Notes under the pieces: generated by a model | What the model was told of the DNA's origin: nothing | Databases searched by the model: none | What the model saw: only the letters and a program-made list of their open reading frames with translations | In this document: positions 8,656 to 17,400 of the stretch, one piece after another | Layout of the letters: every line of letters starts with the position of its first letter | How positions within the stretch are numbered: position 1 is the stretch's first letter | Assembly: GCA_021780755.1 (NCBI GenBank) | Contig: JAJXYF010000035.1 | Coordinates: forward strand, 186,001 to 250,000 | Source of the DNA: Deltaproteobacteria bacterium | Lineage (GTDB): Bacteria; Desulfobacterota; Binatia; Binatales; Binataceae | Length of the DNA: 64,000 nucleotides | Direction of reading: 5' to 3' | Translations under genes and position numbers: made by a program

Positions 8656-9248
8656 AGAAGGGCTTCGAGGTAAGGACGCATCACTTTTTCCACGCGGCAG
8701 ACGCGCGCGAATTTCATGAGATCATCAACATTGGATCGTTTCCGGCTTCGATAAAGGCGCAGGGCTTCGAGGACCGTATCCAGCCCTAGCTTGTTCCGAT
8801 ATTTGAAGCAGTCGGCCAGCGTTTTTTCCGGACTGTAGACGCGCAGACCTATGCCATCTACGTTGTGCGTTTCGATACCTTCCGTAAACGAGCCGCCCGT
8901 AAACCAAAACACGCGAAGCGGAGGATGCTTGAGTCGCGGAGGCTCGGTACCGCGCGGCAGAGCAAGGTGGACTTCATGCGGAATCTGGGTCGTAATCTCG
9001 TGGTAAGCGAGGGCAGAAATGAGGCACACCACTCCCGCGGGAATTTTGAGCGCGACGGTTACGAGGTCAGGATTGCTGAGCGCCGGAAGGTCTGCCAGAC
9101 GGTAGAGGCCGCGACTAAGTTCTTCGACGACGCCCTCGTCGCGCATGTCGTACAGTCTGCGAGGGTGGATTCCAGCACGCAGCGCGGCGCCAGTGCGGAG
9201 CATGCCGCCACTTCGCCTAAAGGCTCTTTTTTCCTTTTCGAAGCTCAC
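8652..9248 (-). CDS. abiEi: AbiEi-type antitoxin with N-terminal winged helix
   Basis: Antitoxin and autorepressor of the AbiE pair. The 198-residue protein begins with a winged-helix region (GGMLRTGAALRAGIHPRRLYDMRDEGVVEELSRG, residues ~14-47, given here only to place it) followed by the YRLAD strand, then a C-terminal domain with SPEKTLADCFKYR near 135, both typical of AbiEi. Antitoxin and toxin genes overlap by 4 nt. The gene diverges from the large helicase gene, and an inverted repeat lies just upstream of its start. Confidence 0.85.
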   Translation of the reverse strand: MSFEKEKRAFRRSGGMLRTGAALRAGIHPRRLYDMRDEGVVEELSRGLYRLADLPALSNPDLVTVALKIPAGVVCLISALAYHEITTQIPHEVHLALPRGTEPPRLKHPPLRVFWFTGGSFTEGIETHNVDGIGLRVYSPEKTLADCFKYRNKLGLDTVLEALRLYRSRKRSNVDDLMKFARVCRVEKVMRPYLEALL

Positions 9249-9258
9249 TTTATAAAAT

Positions 9259-9286
9259 TACCAGCAATTTCCAATATATGCTGGTA
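9259..9286. promoter_or_regulatory. Inverted repeat, candidate AbiEi operator
   Basis: TACCAGCA (9259-9266) and TGCTGGTA (9279-9286) form a perfect 8-bp inverted repeat with a 12-nt AT-rich spacer. It lies 11 nt upstream of the abiEi start codon, in the intergenic region shared with the helicase operon. AbiEi proteins are known to bind inverted repeats upstream of their own operon. Binding here is inferred. Confidence 0.55.
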
Positions 9287-9400
9287 TTTGTAACCAATCA
9301 AGTTGGCATCGAACAGTTTTCAGCATTGAGCTGCTGCTGCGTTTGGGCGTCGAACCGGCACTTCGCGCCAAAAAACGCAACGTTGCGTTGTCACGCGCCA

Positions 9401-12400
9401 ATGGATTACCTTGGCCTCAAAAGCTCGGCTGCCGATATGGATGCGCCTACTGCGGGGGTAACGACTATCGACGTTTTCGATCTGGATCGCGCATTGGTTC
9501 AGGATTACGAACGCTTTGCGCGGTCATTCACCCAAATACGCGCGGCTGACATTCGGGCAAAAGTTGAGGCAATTTACGCTAGCAGACGCTTTTGGCCAGA
9601 ACCTCTAGTCAGTATCAATCCTAATTTCGAGCGCGACATCGCAATCGACAAACTGGTCGCGGACGGCTCTCTGCATCCGAGTACAGGCCAAGTATTTCGG
9701 ATAGCTGGCCAACCGATCATTCTTTATCGCCATCAGTCGCAGGCCCTTGCGAAGGCGTCCGCGCGGCAGAGTTTTGTCGTCACGACTGGAACTGGGTCCG
9801 GTAAATCGCTCTGCTTCTTCGTTCCCATTATAGATGCGGCGATAAAGGCTAGAGTCGCAGGCGAGTCCCCAAGGACGCGGGCGATTGTCATCTATCCCAT
9901 GAACGCACTCGCCAACAGCCAGCTGGAAGAGTTGAGGAAGTTCATCAACCAGTCGGAGCTCCCCGAAAGACTTCGGCCAACATTCGAACGATATACGGGC
10001 CAAGAAGGGGCCGACGAGAGAGAGCGAATTCGAGAACTCTGTCCCGACATCCTATTGACCAACTTCATGATGCTGGAACTGCTGATGACGCGGCAGGACA
10101 GCCTCGATCAAGCGGTCATCAGCAACGCGAAGGACCTCGACTTTATCGTCCTCGACGAGTTGCATACCTATCGCGGCCGTCAAGGCGCCGACGTGGCAAT
10201 GCTGGTTCGGCGGCTTCGGGATCGTTTGTGCCGAGATCGAGTACCCGTTTGCATTGGCACATCCGCCACGATGGTAAGCGATGACGCGACCGACGATCCT
10301 GCGGCAGCAGTAGCGATCGTTGCCTCACGCCTGTTCGGAACTCAGATCACCAGTGACGCGGTAATTGGTGAGAGCCTCGAACGTGCGACCGATCCCGCGA
10401 TGAACGTGAAATCGCTCGGGGGTAAGCTCGGCGCCGCGATCGACGATGAGATTCCTGTTTCTCTCTCCGACGCTGAGCTCCGGTCGCATCCGCTCCCAGT
10501 CTGGATCGAGCTCGAAATTGGGCTCGAAGATGGTCAACGCCTCCGTCGACATCCGCCAATCACCCTAAAAGGTGCAGCGCAAAAACTGGCCACCCAAACC
10601 GGCCGCGATCCTCAGCGCTGTCAGTCGCAGATTCAGGCGATGCTGATCCTCATGAGCAAGCCCGCAAGCGAGCGAGGTGGAACGAGTGATCGCGCCTTCA
10701 TGGCCTTCAAACTACATCAATTCTTTTGCGGTGCCGGCCGCCTCTACTCGACTCTTCGAGAGCCCAACCGCCGCCGCGTCACGCTCGATGGTCAACTTTT
10801 TGATCCGGAAGAGAAAGAAACTCGACTCTATCCGACTTTCTTCTGCCGGAACTGCGGGCAAGAGCATCATCCAATCGTTCTGAGCGACCAAGACGGGAGA
10901 CGCCAAGCTCTTCCCAGGCCAATCGACGAACCGCCACTCGATAATGAAGATCGAGCCGAGCAGGCCGGCTATTTGATGCCAGAGCCGTTGGCAGACACTG
11001 AATTCACTTTCGACGGTACTCCTGAGCAATACCCCGAAGATTGGATAGACCCGGCTAGCCGTATCAAGAGCAACCTGCGTCCTTTTGCCCCGCAGCCTGT
11101 AGTTATTGATGAGAGTGGTATAATCGGTATGCGGGGGCGCAAAGCATGGTTCTTACCAGGAAAGTTCCGTTTCTGTCCCGCCTGTAAGGATCAACCCCCG
11201 GGACAAGCGCGAGAAATCAACAAGTTGGCGGGTCTTTCGGCCGAAGGCCGAAGTTCTGCCACAACGCTCCTGGTTTCAAGCACGCTCCGCTGGATGAACG
11301 CGCCCACCAGCGGGTTCCGCATCGACAAGCGCAAGGTGCTTGGCTTCACAGACAATCGACAGGACGCCGCACTTCAGGCGGGTCACTTCAATGACTTTCT
11401 GTTCGTAGCGCAATTGCGCGCGGCGATTCTCGCGGCCGTCATCGCGGCAGGGTCTGATGGGCTCGCAGATGACGAATTCGGTCGGAAGATCCAGGCAGCG
11501 CTAGGCTTCACGGCCGCCAATCGATCCCGCCGCGGCGAATGGATGCTTGACCCCGAGATAAAAGGGGCCGGACAAGTCGCCGCAGAACGGACTCTGTCAC
11601 GAGTCTTTGCCTATAGGGTCTGGGCCGATCAGCGCCGAGGCTGGCGCTTCACCAATCCCAACCTCGAAGAGTTGGGGTTAGTCCACGCTGAGTATCTTTC
11701 GCTCGACGATTTGGCAGCAGACGACAACGCATTCGTTGAGGCACCGCCGGAGCTTAAGCATGCCGACCCAGCCACGCGCAGACAGGCTCTCTTCATTCTC
11801 CTGGAGACGATGCGCCGTGGACTGGCCGTCACAGCCGATGCTCTCGATCCGACTACCGTAGAGGCTACCGCGAATGCTGCACGCCAAAGCTTGCGCGAAC
11901 CGTGGTCGATCTCGCAGCAAGAAAATCCTCGCGTCGCTGCAGCTCTCATAATCGACGCGCCAAAAAAAGCTGATGCGGGAGTGCGGGGTGAGCCTTTAAT
12001 CCTTCGGGCTGGCCCGCGCAGTAGCCTTGCGCGTCGACTGGGCCACCCAACGCTCTGGAAGAAAAGACTTGATGGCAAGACATACCTAACTGTCTTGAAG
12101 TCGCTACTCGCGGCGGCGGCTGACTACCAGTTAGTCCGCACAGTCACAACCAGTTTTGATGTCGATGGATGGCGCCTCGCAGCCAATGCCGTCCGGTTAG
12201 TAAGCGGCGAGGGACGAGACGATTCGAAGGCGCCCAATCCTTATTTCGTCGATCTTTATCGTTCACTGGCCGAGGCTCTTTCCGACGGTGGGGCGGCCCT
12301 GTTTGGACTAGAAGGCCGAGCCCACACAGCCCAAGTCGAACAGACGCAACGCCAATGGAGAGAATGGCGGTTCCGTTGGGGCGATGACGACAAGCTCAAA

Positions 12401-14644
12401 ATAGCTGAGGCTAAGGACGCTATGCGTCAGGCTGGCGAGCCCGACGTCTTCCTGCCCGCTCTGTTCTGTTCACCAACAATGGAGTTAGGCGTTGATATCT
12501 CGGCACTGAACGCGGTTTATCTGCGCAACGTGCCGCCGACCCCCGCCAATTATGCGCAGCGTTCAGGCCGTGCCGGTCGGTCCGGACAGGCTGCGCTCGT
12601 CATCACATATTGTGCAGCGCAAAGCCCCCATGATCAGTACTACTTTGAGAAACCGGAGCGGATGGTCAATGGATATGTCCGGCCGCCCGCAATTGAACTT
12701 GCCAACCGCGATCTCATTGAAGCTCATCTTCACGCCGTGTGGCTGGCTGAGACTGGCAAGGAATTGTCGGCCGACATCCCACATGTCCTTGATCTCGCAG
12801 ATGGAGCTCTACCGGTGCAGAAAGATATCGCGACGGCACTTAGCAATTCGGAAGTGTCGACGCGCGCCGTGAGGCGAATGGAGCGAATCCTCACAAGCAT
12901 CAGCACCGAGCTGACGCCGCAAGCCGCGCCGTGGGCATTAGATCGGGAGGCCTTTGCGAGCGTTACATCCTCAGACGCCATGGAGCGCTTCGCGAAGGCT
13001 TTCGATCGCTGGCGTCAACTCTATCAGGGTGCGCGCGCTCAGCTCATTGAGGCAAATCGCAAATCTGAGACGCATGGCATATCGGCCGCAGACCGCAGGG
13101 AAGCCAAGGTTCAACAGGCTCAGGCCAACGAGCAACTGGCGCTGTTGGAGCGTGGTAATACTAGTGGCGGATCAGATTTTTACACTTATCGCTATCTCGC
13201 GACGGAAGGTTTCCTTCCTGGTTACAACTTCCCGCGGCTTCCGCTGTACGCCTATGTTCCAGCAATCGGCGCCGGAGGGCCTAAGGCGGCATACCTACAG
13301 CGTGCGCGCTTCCTTGCTATCGCCGAATTCGGACCTGGCAGCCTCATCTATCATGAGGGGAGAGCTTATAGAGTCTACAAAGCTAAGTTGCCTGCCGGCG
13401 TACGGAGCGAGGAAGGCGGAAGACTCGCGACGTCGACGATATACGTATGCGACGAATGCGGTGCCGGCCACGAGCACGACGAGCCCGAACGTTGCCATGT
13501 CTGCGCCTCACCAATCGCGGGCATACACCCGATTCGCAATGTGATGCGGATCGACAATGTCGAAACGAAACCGGCGGAACGGATCACAGCAAACGACGAG
13601 GATCGCCAGCGTCGAGGATTCGAGATCCAGACGATCTTTGCTTGGCCTCGCCGCGACGGTCTGCTTGATGTTGCGTCGGCGATCGCGACCGACTCAGATG
13701 GTCCAGTTCTACGGCTCGACTATGCCTCTGGCGCGACTATCAGCAGACTTAACAAGGGTCTTAGACGGCGTAGAGAAAAAAGCATTCTAGGGTTCGGCAT
13801 CGACCCGGCGACGGGGCGCTGGGTTGGAGGTGAAATCCAAGAAGAAGGAACGCCCGCTCCTGACGAACCAATTAAGCAGCGCATTGTGCCAATCGTTCAG
13901 GACAACAAAAACGCCGCTCTAATCCGGGTACTCGGCGAACCTCTGGGTGAGAGCGCGATGGCGACCTTACAACATGCTCTCGCACGCGGTCTCGACCTTG
14001 TTTTTCAGCTAGAGGAAGGAGAGACGCTCACGGAGCCAGTGCCGACCCGCGACAAGCGCCGAGCGATTCTCGCGTTTGAATCAACCGAAGGTGGCGCTGG
14101 CGTCCTTGGAAGACTCACAAGCGAACCGCAAGCGCTCGCTCGGGTGGCGCGCGCGGCGCTCGACCTCATGCACTACCAAGGTGTCGAGAAGGCGATTGAA
14201 GCAAGTGACCCATCTCTGTTGACGACGGATCCGAAAGCCGATTGCGTCAAAGGCTGCTATCGCTGTTTACTGTCCTATTTCAATCAGCCCGACCAGGAAT
14301 ATATAGACAGGAACGATCCCGACGTGCTCCGAATCCTTCTGCGGCTAGCCCGGAGCAAGGTAGTTCCGACGAAATCTACACGCGAGGAAGAATCAACCGA
14401 TCCCTGGCTCAATGCCTTCAAAAATTGGGGCTTGCCTGCGCCTCATGGCAAGCCGTTAGTGCTTGACGGCACTTCGCTCCGCTTCGTCTGGCCCGAACAC
14501 CGCGTCGCCGCAGACATCGGGCCATTCGCTGACCAGGTAAACGGTTGCGCCGACGCGTTAGGATATGCCGTCGTCGCGTTGCCCAAGGCGCCCAACGATG
14601 CACCGCCCGCCGATCTCGCCGGATTGTTGGGAACCGCGCCGTGA
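9401..14644 (+). CDS. Large DEAD/DEAH helicase with C-terminal DUF1998 (DrmA-DrmB-like)
   Basis: About 1747 residues from the ATG at 9401. A GTG/ATG-rich stretch upstream is open to 9278, but that start lies inside the palindrome; ATG 9437 is another option. Helicase motifs: GTGSGKS near residue 128, VLDELHTYRG near 250, IGTSATM, and MELGVDIS plus QRSGRAGRSG near 1050. Cysteine clusters FFCRNCG, FCPAC, VCDECG and CHVC could bind zinc. The C-terminus has the DUF1998 blocks FESTEGGAG (about 1558) and CVKGCYRCL (about 1615). In DISARM these functions are split between DrmA and DrmB; here they are one chain. It is the first gene of a tightly packed operon and overlaps the next gene by 4 nt. Confidence 0.85.
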   Translation: MDYLGLKSSAADMDAPTAGVTTIDVFDLDRALVQDYERFARSFTQIRAADIRAKVEAIYASRRFWPEPLVSINPNFERDIAIDKLVADGSLHPSTGQVFRIAGQPIILYRHQSQALAKASARQSFVVTTGTGSGKSLCFFVPIIDAAIKARVAGESPRTRAIVIYPMNALANSQLEELRKFINQSELPERLRPTFERYTGQEGADERERIRELCPDILLTNFMMLELLMTRQDSLDQAVISNAKDLDFIVLDELHTYRGRQGADVAMLVRRLRDRLCRDRVPVCIGTSATMVSDDATDDPAAAVAIVASRLFGTQITSDAVIGESLERATDPAMNVKSLGGKLGAAIDDEIPVSLSDAELRSHPLPVWIELEIGLEDGQRLRRHPPITLKGAAQKLATQTGRDPQRCQSQIQAMLILMSKPASERGGTSDRAFMAFKLHQFFCGAGRLYSTLREPNRRRVTLDGQLFDPEEKETRLYPTFFCRNCGQEHHPIVLSDQDGRRQALPRPIDEPPLDNEDRAEQAGYLMPEPLADTEFTFDGTPEQYPEDWIDPASRIKSNLRPFAPQPVVIDESGIIGMRGRKAWFLPGKFRFCPACKDQPPGQAREINKLAGLSAEGRSSATTLLVSSTLRWMNAPTSGFRIDKRKVLGFTDNRQDAALQAGHFNDFLFVAQLRAAILAAVIAAGSDGLADDEFGRKIQAALGFTAANRSRRGEWMLDPEIKGAGQVAAERTLSRVFAYRVWADQRRGWRFTNPNLEELGLVHAEYLSLDDLAADDNAFVEAPPELKHADPATRRQALFILLETMRRGLAVTADALDPTTVEATANAARQSLREPWSISQQENPRVAAALIIDAPKKADAGVRGEPLILRAGPRSSLARRLGHPTLWKKRLDGKTYLTVLKSLLAAAADYQLVRTVTTSFDVDGWRLAANAVRLVSGEGRDDSKAPNPYFVDLYRSLAEALSDGGAALFGLEGRAHTAQVEQTQRQWREWRFRWGDDDKLKIAEAKDAMRQAGEPDVFLPALFCSPTMELGVDISALNAVYLRNVPPTPANYAQRSGRAGRSGQAALVITYCAAQSPHDQYYFEKPERMVNGYVRPPAIELANRDLIEAHLHAVWLAETGKELSADIPHVLDLADGALPVQKDIATALSNSEVSTRAVRRMERILTSISTELTPQAAPWALDREAFASVTSSDAMERFAKAFDRWRQLYQGARAQLIEANRKSETHGISAADRREAKVQQAQANEQLALLERGNTSGGSDFYTYRYLATEGFLPGYNFPRLPLYAYVPAIGAGGPKAAYLQRARFLAIAEFGPGSLIYHEGRAYRVYKAKLPAGVRSEEGGRLATSTIYVCDECGAGHEHDEPERCHVCASPIAGIHPIRNVMRIDNVETKPAERITANDEDRQRRGFEIQTIFAWPRRDGLLDVASAIATDSDGPVLRLDYASGATISRLNKGLRRRREKSILGFGIDPATGRWVGGEIQEEGTPAPDEPIKQRIVPIVQDNKNAALIRVLGEPLGESAMATLQHALARGLDLVFQLEEGETLTEPVPTRDKRRAILAFESTEGGAGVLGRLTSEPQALARVARAALDLMHYQGVEKAIEASDPSLLTTDPKADCVKGCYRCLLSYFNQPDQEYIDRNDPDVLRILLRLARSKVVPTKSTREEESTDPWLNAFKNWGLPAPHGKPLVLDGTSLRFVWPEHRVAADIGPFADQVNGCADALGYAVVALPKAPNDAPPADLAGLLGTAP

Positions 14645-17397
14645 CCAGCGACTTTGCGCCCGGTGATCTCGTCTTCGCGCGGGGCCGGGAGTGGGTGGCC
14701 CTACCCTCCGCAGACAACGAAACGCTCTGCCTCCGCCCGCTCTCGGGCACCGAGGCTGATATTCAGGTTCTGCACCCTGCGCTGGAACGCGACCCGATAC
14801 GACCGGCTCGCTTCGGAATCCCGGAGATTTCTCAACCGGCGACACAAGACGGAGCACGCCTCTTGGCGGAGGCGCTGCGCGTTTCGCTCCGGCGTGGAGC
14901 GGGGCCGTTCCGCTCCGCAGCACGTGTAGGTTTCGAGCCTCGGGCCTATCAGCTTGTTCCCCTGCTGATGGCCCTTCGGCTCCCGGTCGTTCGGCTACTC
15001 ATCGCCGATGACGTGGGTATCGGCAAGACGATTGAGGCTGGGCTAGTTTTGCGCGAGCTAATCGATCGGGGAGAAATTGATCGCTTCTCCGTTCTATGTC
15101 CGCCACATTTGGTAGAACAGTGGACTGACGAACTGCGAAATAAATTCGATCTCGACACTGCCGCAGTTACGGCGTCCTCTGCCGCGCGCCTGGAGCGCGG
15201 ACTCCCAGCCTCACAGACTCTGTTCGATGCTCACCCTTATACAGTCGTGAGTCTCGACTACATTAAGGCTGATAGGCGACGCGAGACTTTCGCGCGAGTC
15301 TGCCCAGGGTTCGTAATTGTCGATGAGGCGCATGCTTGTGTCGGTACCCATCAGGGTCGCCAACAGCGCTTCGAATTGCTGAAGCGTCTCGCGGCCGATG
15401 CGGAAAGACATTTGTTGTTGCTCACCGCGACTCCTCACAGTGGCGATGAAGAAGCATTCGACCGTCTCCTCGGACTAATGGAAGAGAGATTCGGCGCCGC
15501 CGCACTCGACGACGAGGCTTCTCGGGTTCGGCTTGCCCGCCACTTCGTTCAACGGCGCCGTATCGACATTACGGGCCGCGAATGGGGCGAGGATCGCGTT
15601 TTTCCTCGACACGAGAACAAGGAGAGTCCCTATTCGTTGACCAAGGAGCACCGTGAGTTCCATGACGCCGTTCTCGACTATTGTCTCGGCGTGGTCAATC
15701 GCGTCGGTCCTGATCAGCGGCGTCGACGGCTTGCATTCTGGGGCACCTTGGCACTGATGCGATGCGTTGGATCGTCGCCAGCTGCCGCCGCAAGCGCCTT
15801 ACGGAATCGCCTCGGTGCTGCCCCCGATCGATTAGAAGAACAGATTTTCGATGACGACGCTGATGAGGCTGACGCTGCAGATGTAGAGCCGGCCCCCGGC
15901 CTCGACGGCCTTGGCCCACTCTCCGCTCTTGTTAAACAAGCAGAACGTCTCATCAAAGCCGCAGATCCCAAACTCGAAATGATGGTGAAGGAACTGAAGC
16001 CTCTCATTCGGGAGGGCGCCAATCCGGTCATCTTCTGTCGCTTCATCGCCACCGCCGAACATTTAGCAGCAGGCCTCCGGAAAGCATTTCCCAAGCTACG
16101 CATCGAGGCGGTCACTGGGGCGTTCACTCCTGAAGAACGGCGCGCGCGCGTTGAGGATATGGGGCGGGCCGAACAACGCCTGCTGGTCGCAACAGACTGT
16201 CTGTCGGAAGGCATTAACCTTCAATCGCTATTCGACTCGGTCATCCATTACGATCTCTCATGGAACCCAACCCGCCACCAACAACGCGAGGGCCGCGTTG
16301 ACCGTTTCGGCCAGCGCTCACGACTCGTCCGGTCGATTCTCCTTTACTCGCCGGATAGCGCGATCGATGGTGCGGTCCTCGAAGTCATCATTCGAAAGGC
16401 TGAGCGCATCCGCAAAGCCACAGGTGTTACGGTGCCGTTGCCGGAGGATCGCGACGCAGTCACTGGTGCGCTGATGAACGCCGTATTGCTTCGAAAAGGC
16501 CGCCAGCAGCTCGCGTTCGATTTTAGCCTTCATGAAGATGCACTCGCAGCTGAAACACGCTGGCGCGACGCAGAAGAAGGTGAGCGCCGTTCCCGCGCTC
16601 GGTTCGCTCAAAACGTGCTCAAGCCAGAAGAGGTCGCGCCCGAATGGCAACGTTGGCGCACTTTGCTCGGCGGCCCGGATCAGGTCCGACGCTTTGTAGA
16701 AAGAGCGATGAGCCGTTTGGACGCTCCGTTGCAGCCAGTGAATCCGAACTTGCTGAAGGCCCATCTGGGGGCGCTTCCGATCGCCGTCAAGGAGCGTTTG
16801 GAGGCGAGGGGCTTCGAAGGCTCGATCGCGCTTTCATTCGATGAGCCAGCCGCGGCAGGTGCCGAAATCGTGACGCGCAGCCATCCGATTCCTGCGACCC
16901 TAGCGGAGTCGCTCCTTGAGAGCGCTCTCGATCCGGGCTCGGCGCCCATCTCGCCGCTCGGACGTACCGGCGCGTGGCCAACCGCAGCCGTTAAATCTGT
17001 GACCACTGTTTTTCTCTTAAGGCTGCGTTACAAGCTGACAGTACATGGCCGTCGCGAACGTCTGTTGCTCGTGGAAGAGGCCGGTGCAGCAGCATTTGAG
17101 GCTACACGCAATGAGGTGATCGCTACCGCCGGGACAGCGCAAGCACTGTTGGATCACCCGGCGACGGGGGATATAGCGGCTATCGCGCGCCAGCGAATAC
17201 TAGCTCAAGCCCGCGACCGCGCCGCACTTATCCTCGATAACGCGATCGCAGATTATGCGCGGCGTCGCTCCGTCGAACTCTCGCAGGATCATGCGCGTGT
17301 ACGGGCAGCAGGAGCAGGCGTGCCGCGTGTCACCGTCGAACCAGTTCTCCCGCCTGACGTCATTGGCCTTTACGTTCTTTTGCCCGCAAGCGCCTGA
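14641..17397 (+). CDS. SNF2-family helicase, DrmD-like
   Basis: 918 residues from a GTG that overlaps the helicase stop (GTGA). Motifs: ADDVGIGKTIEAGLVLREL (Walker A, near 125), VIVDEAHA (near 226), LLTATPH, and CLSEGINLQ and QQREGRVDRFGQ (motifs V-VI, near 525-550). This is the SNF2/RapA-like superfamily-2 arrangement found in class 1 DISARM DrmD. It is a probable dsDNA translocase without evident strand-separating accessory domains. The ~330-residue C-terminal part is helical with no domain I recognise. The methylase gene starts 3 nt after its stop, which argues for one transcript. Confidence 0.83.
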   Translation: MTSDFAPGDLVFARGREWVALPSADNETLCLRPLSGTEADIQVLHPALERDPIRPARFGIPEISQPATQDGARLLAEALRVSLRRGAGPFRSAARVGFEPRAYQLVPLLMALRLPVVRLLIADDVGIGKTIEAGLVLRELIDRGEIDRFSVLCPPHLVEQWTDELRNKFDLDTAAVTASSAARLERGLPASQTLFDAHPYTVVSLDYIKADRRRETFARVCPGFVIVDEAHACVGTHQGRQQRFELLKRLAADAERHLLLLTATPHSGDEEAFDRLLGLMEERFGAAALDDEASRVRLARHFVQRRRIDITGREWGEDRVFPRHENKESPYSLTKEHREFHDAVLDYCLGVVNRVGPDQRRRRLAFWGTLALMRCVGSSPAAAASALRNRLGAAPDRLEEQIFDDDADEADAADVEPAPGLDGLGPLSALVKQAERLIKAADPKLEMMVKELKPLIREGANPVIFCRFIATAEHLAAGLRKAFPKLRIEAVTGAFTPEERRARVEDMGRAEQRLLVATDCLSEGINLQSLFDSVIHYDLSWNPTRHQQREGRVDRFGQRSRLVRSILLYSPDSAIDGAVLEVIIRKAERIRKATGVTVPLPEDRDAVTGALMNAVLLRKGRQQLAFDFSLHEDALAAETRWRDAEEGERRSRARFAQNVLKPEEVAPEWQRWRTLLGGPDQVRRFVERAMSRLDAPLQPVNPNLLKAHLGALPIAVKERLEARGFEGSIALSFDEPAAAGAEIVTRSHPIPATLAESLLESALDPGSAPISPLGRTGAWPTAAVKSVTTVFLLRLRYKLTVHGRRERLLLVEEAGAAAFEATRNEVIATAGTAQALLDHPATGDIAAIARQRILAQARDRAALILDNAIADYARRRSVELSQDHARVRAAGAGVPRVTVEPVLPPDVIGLYVLLPASA

Positions 17398-17400
17398 AAC

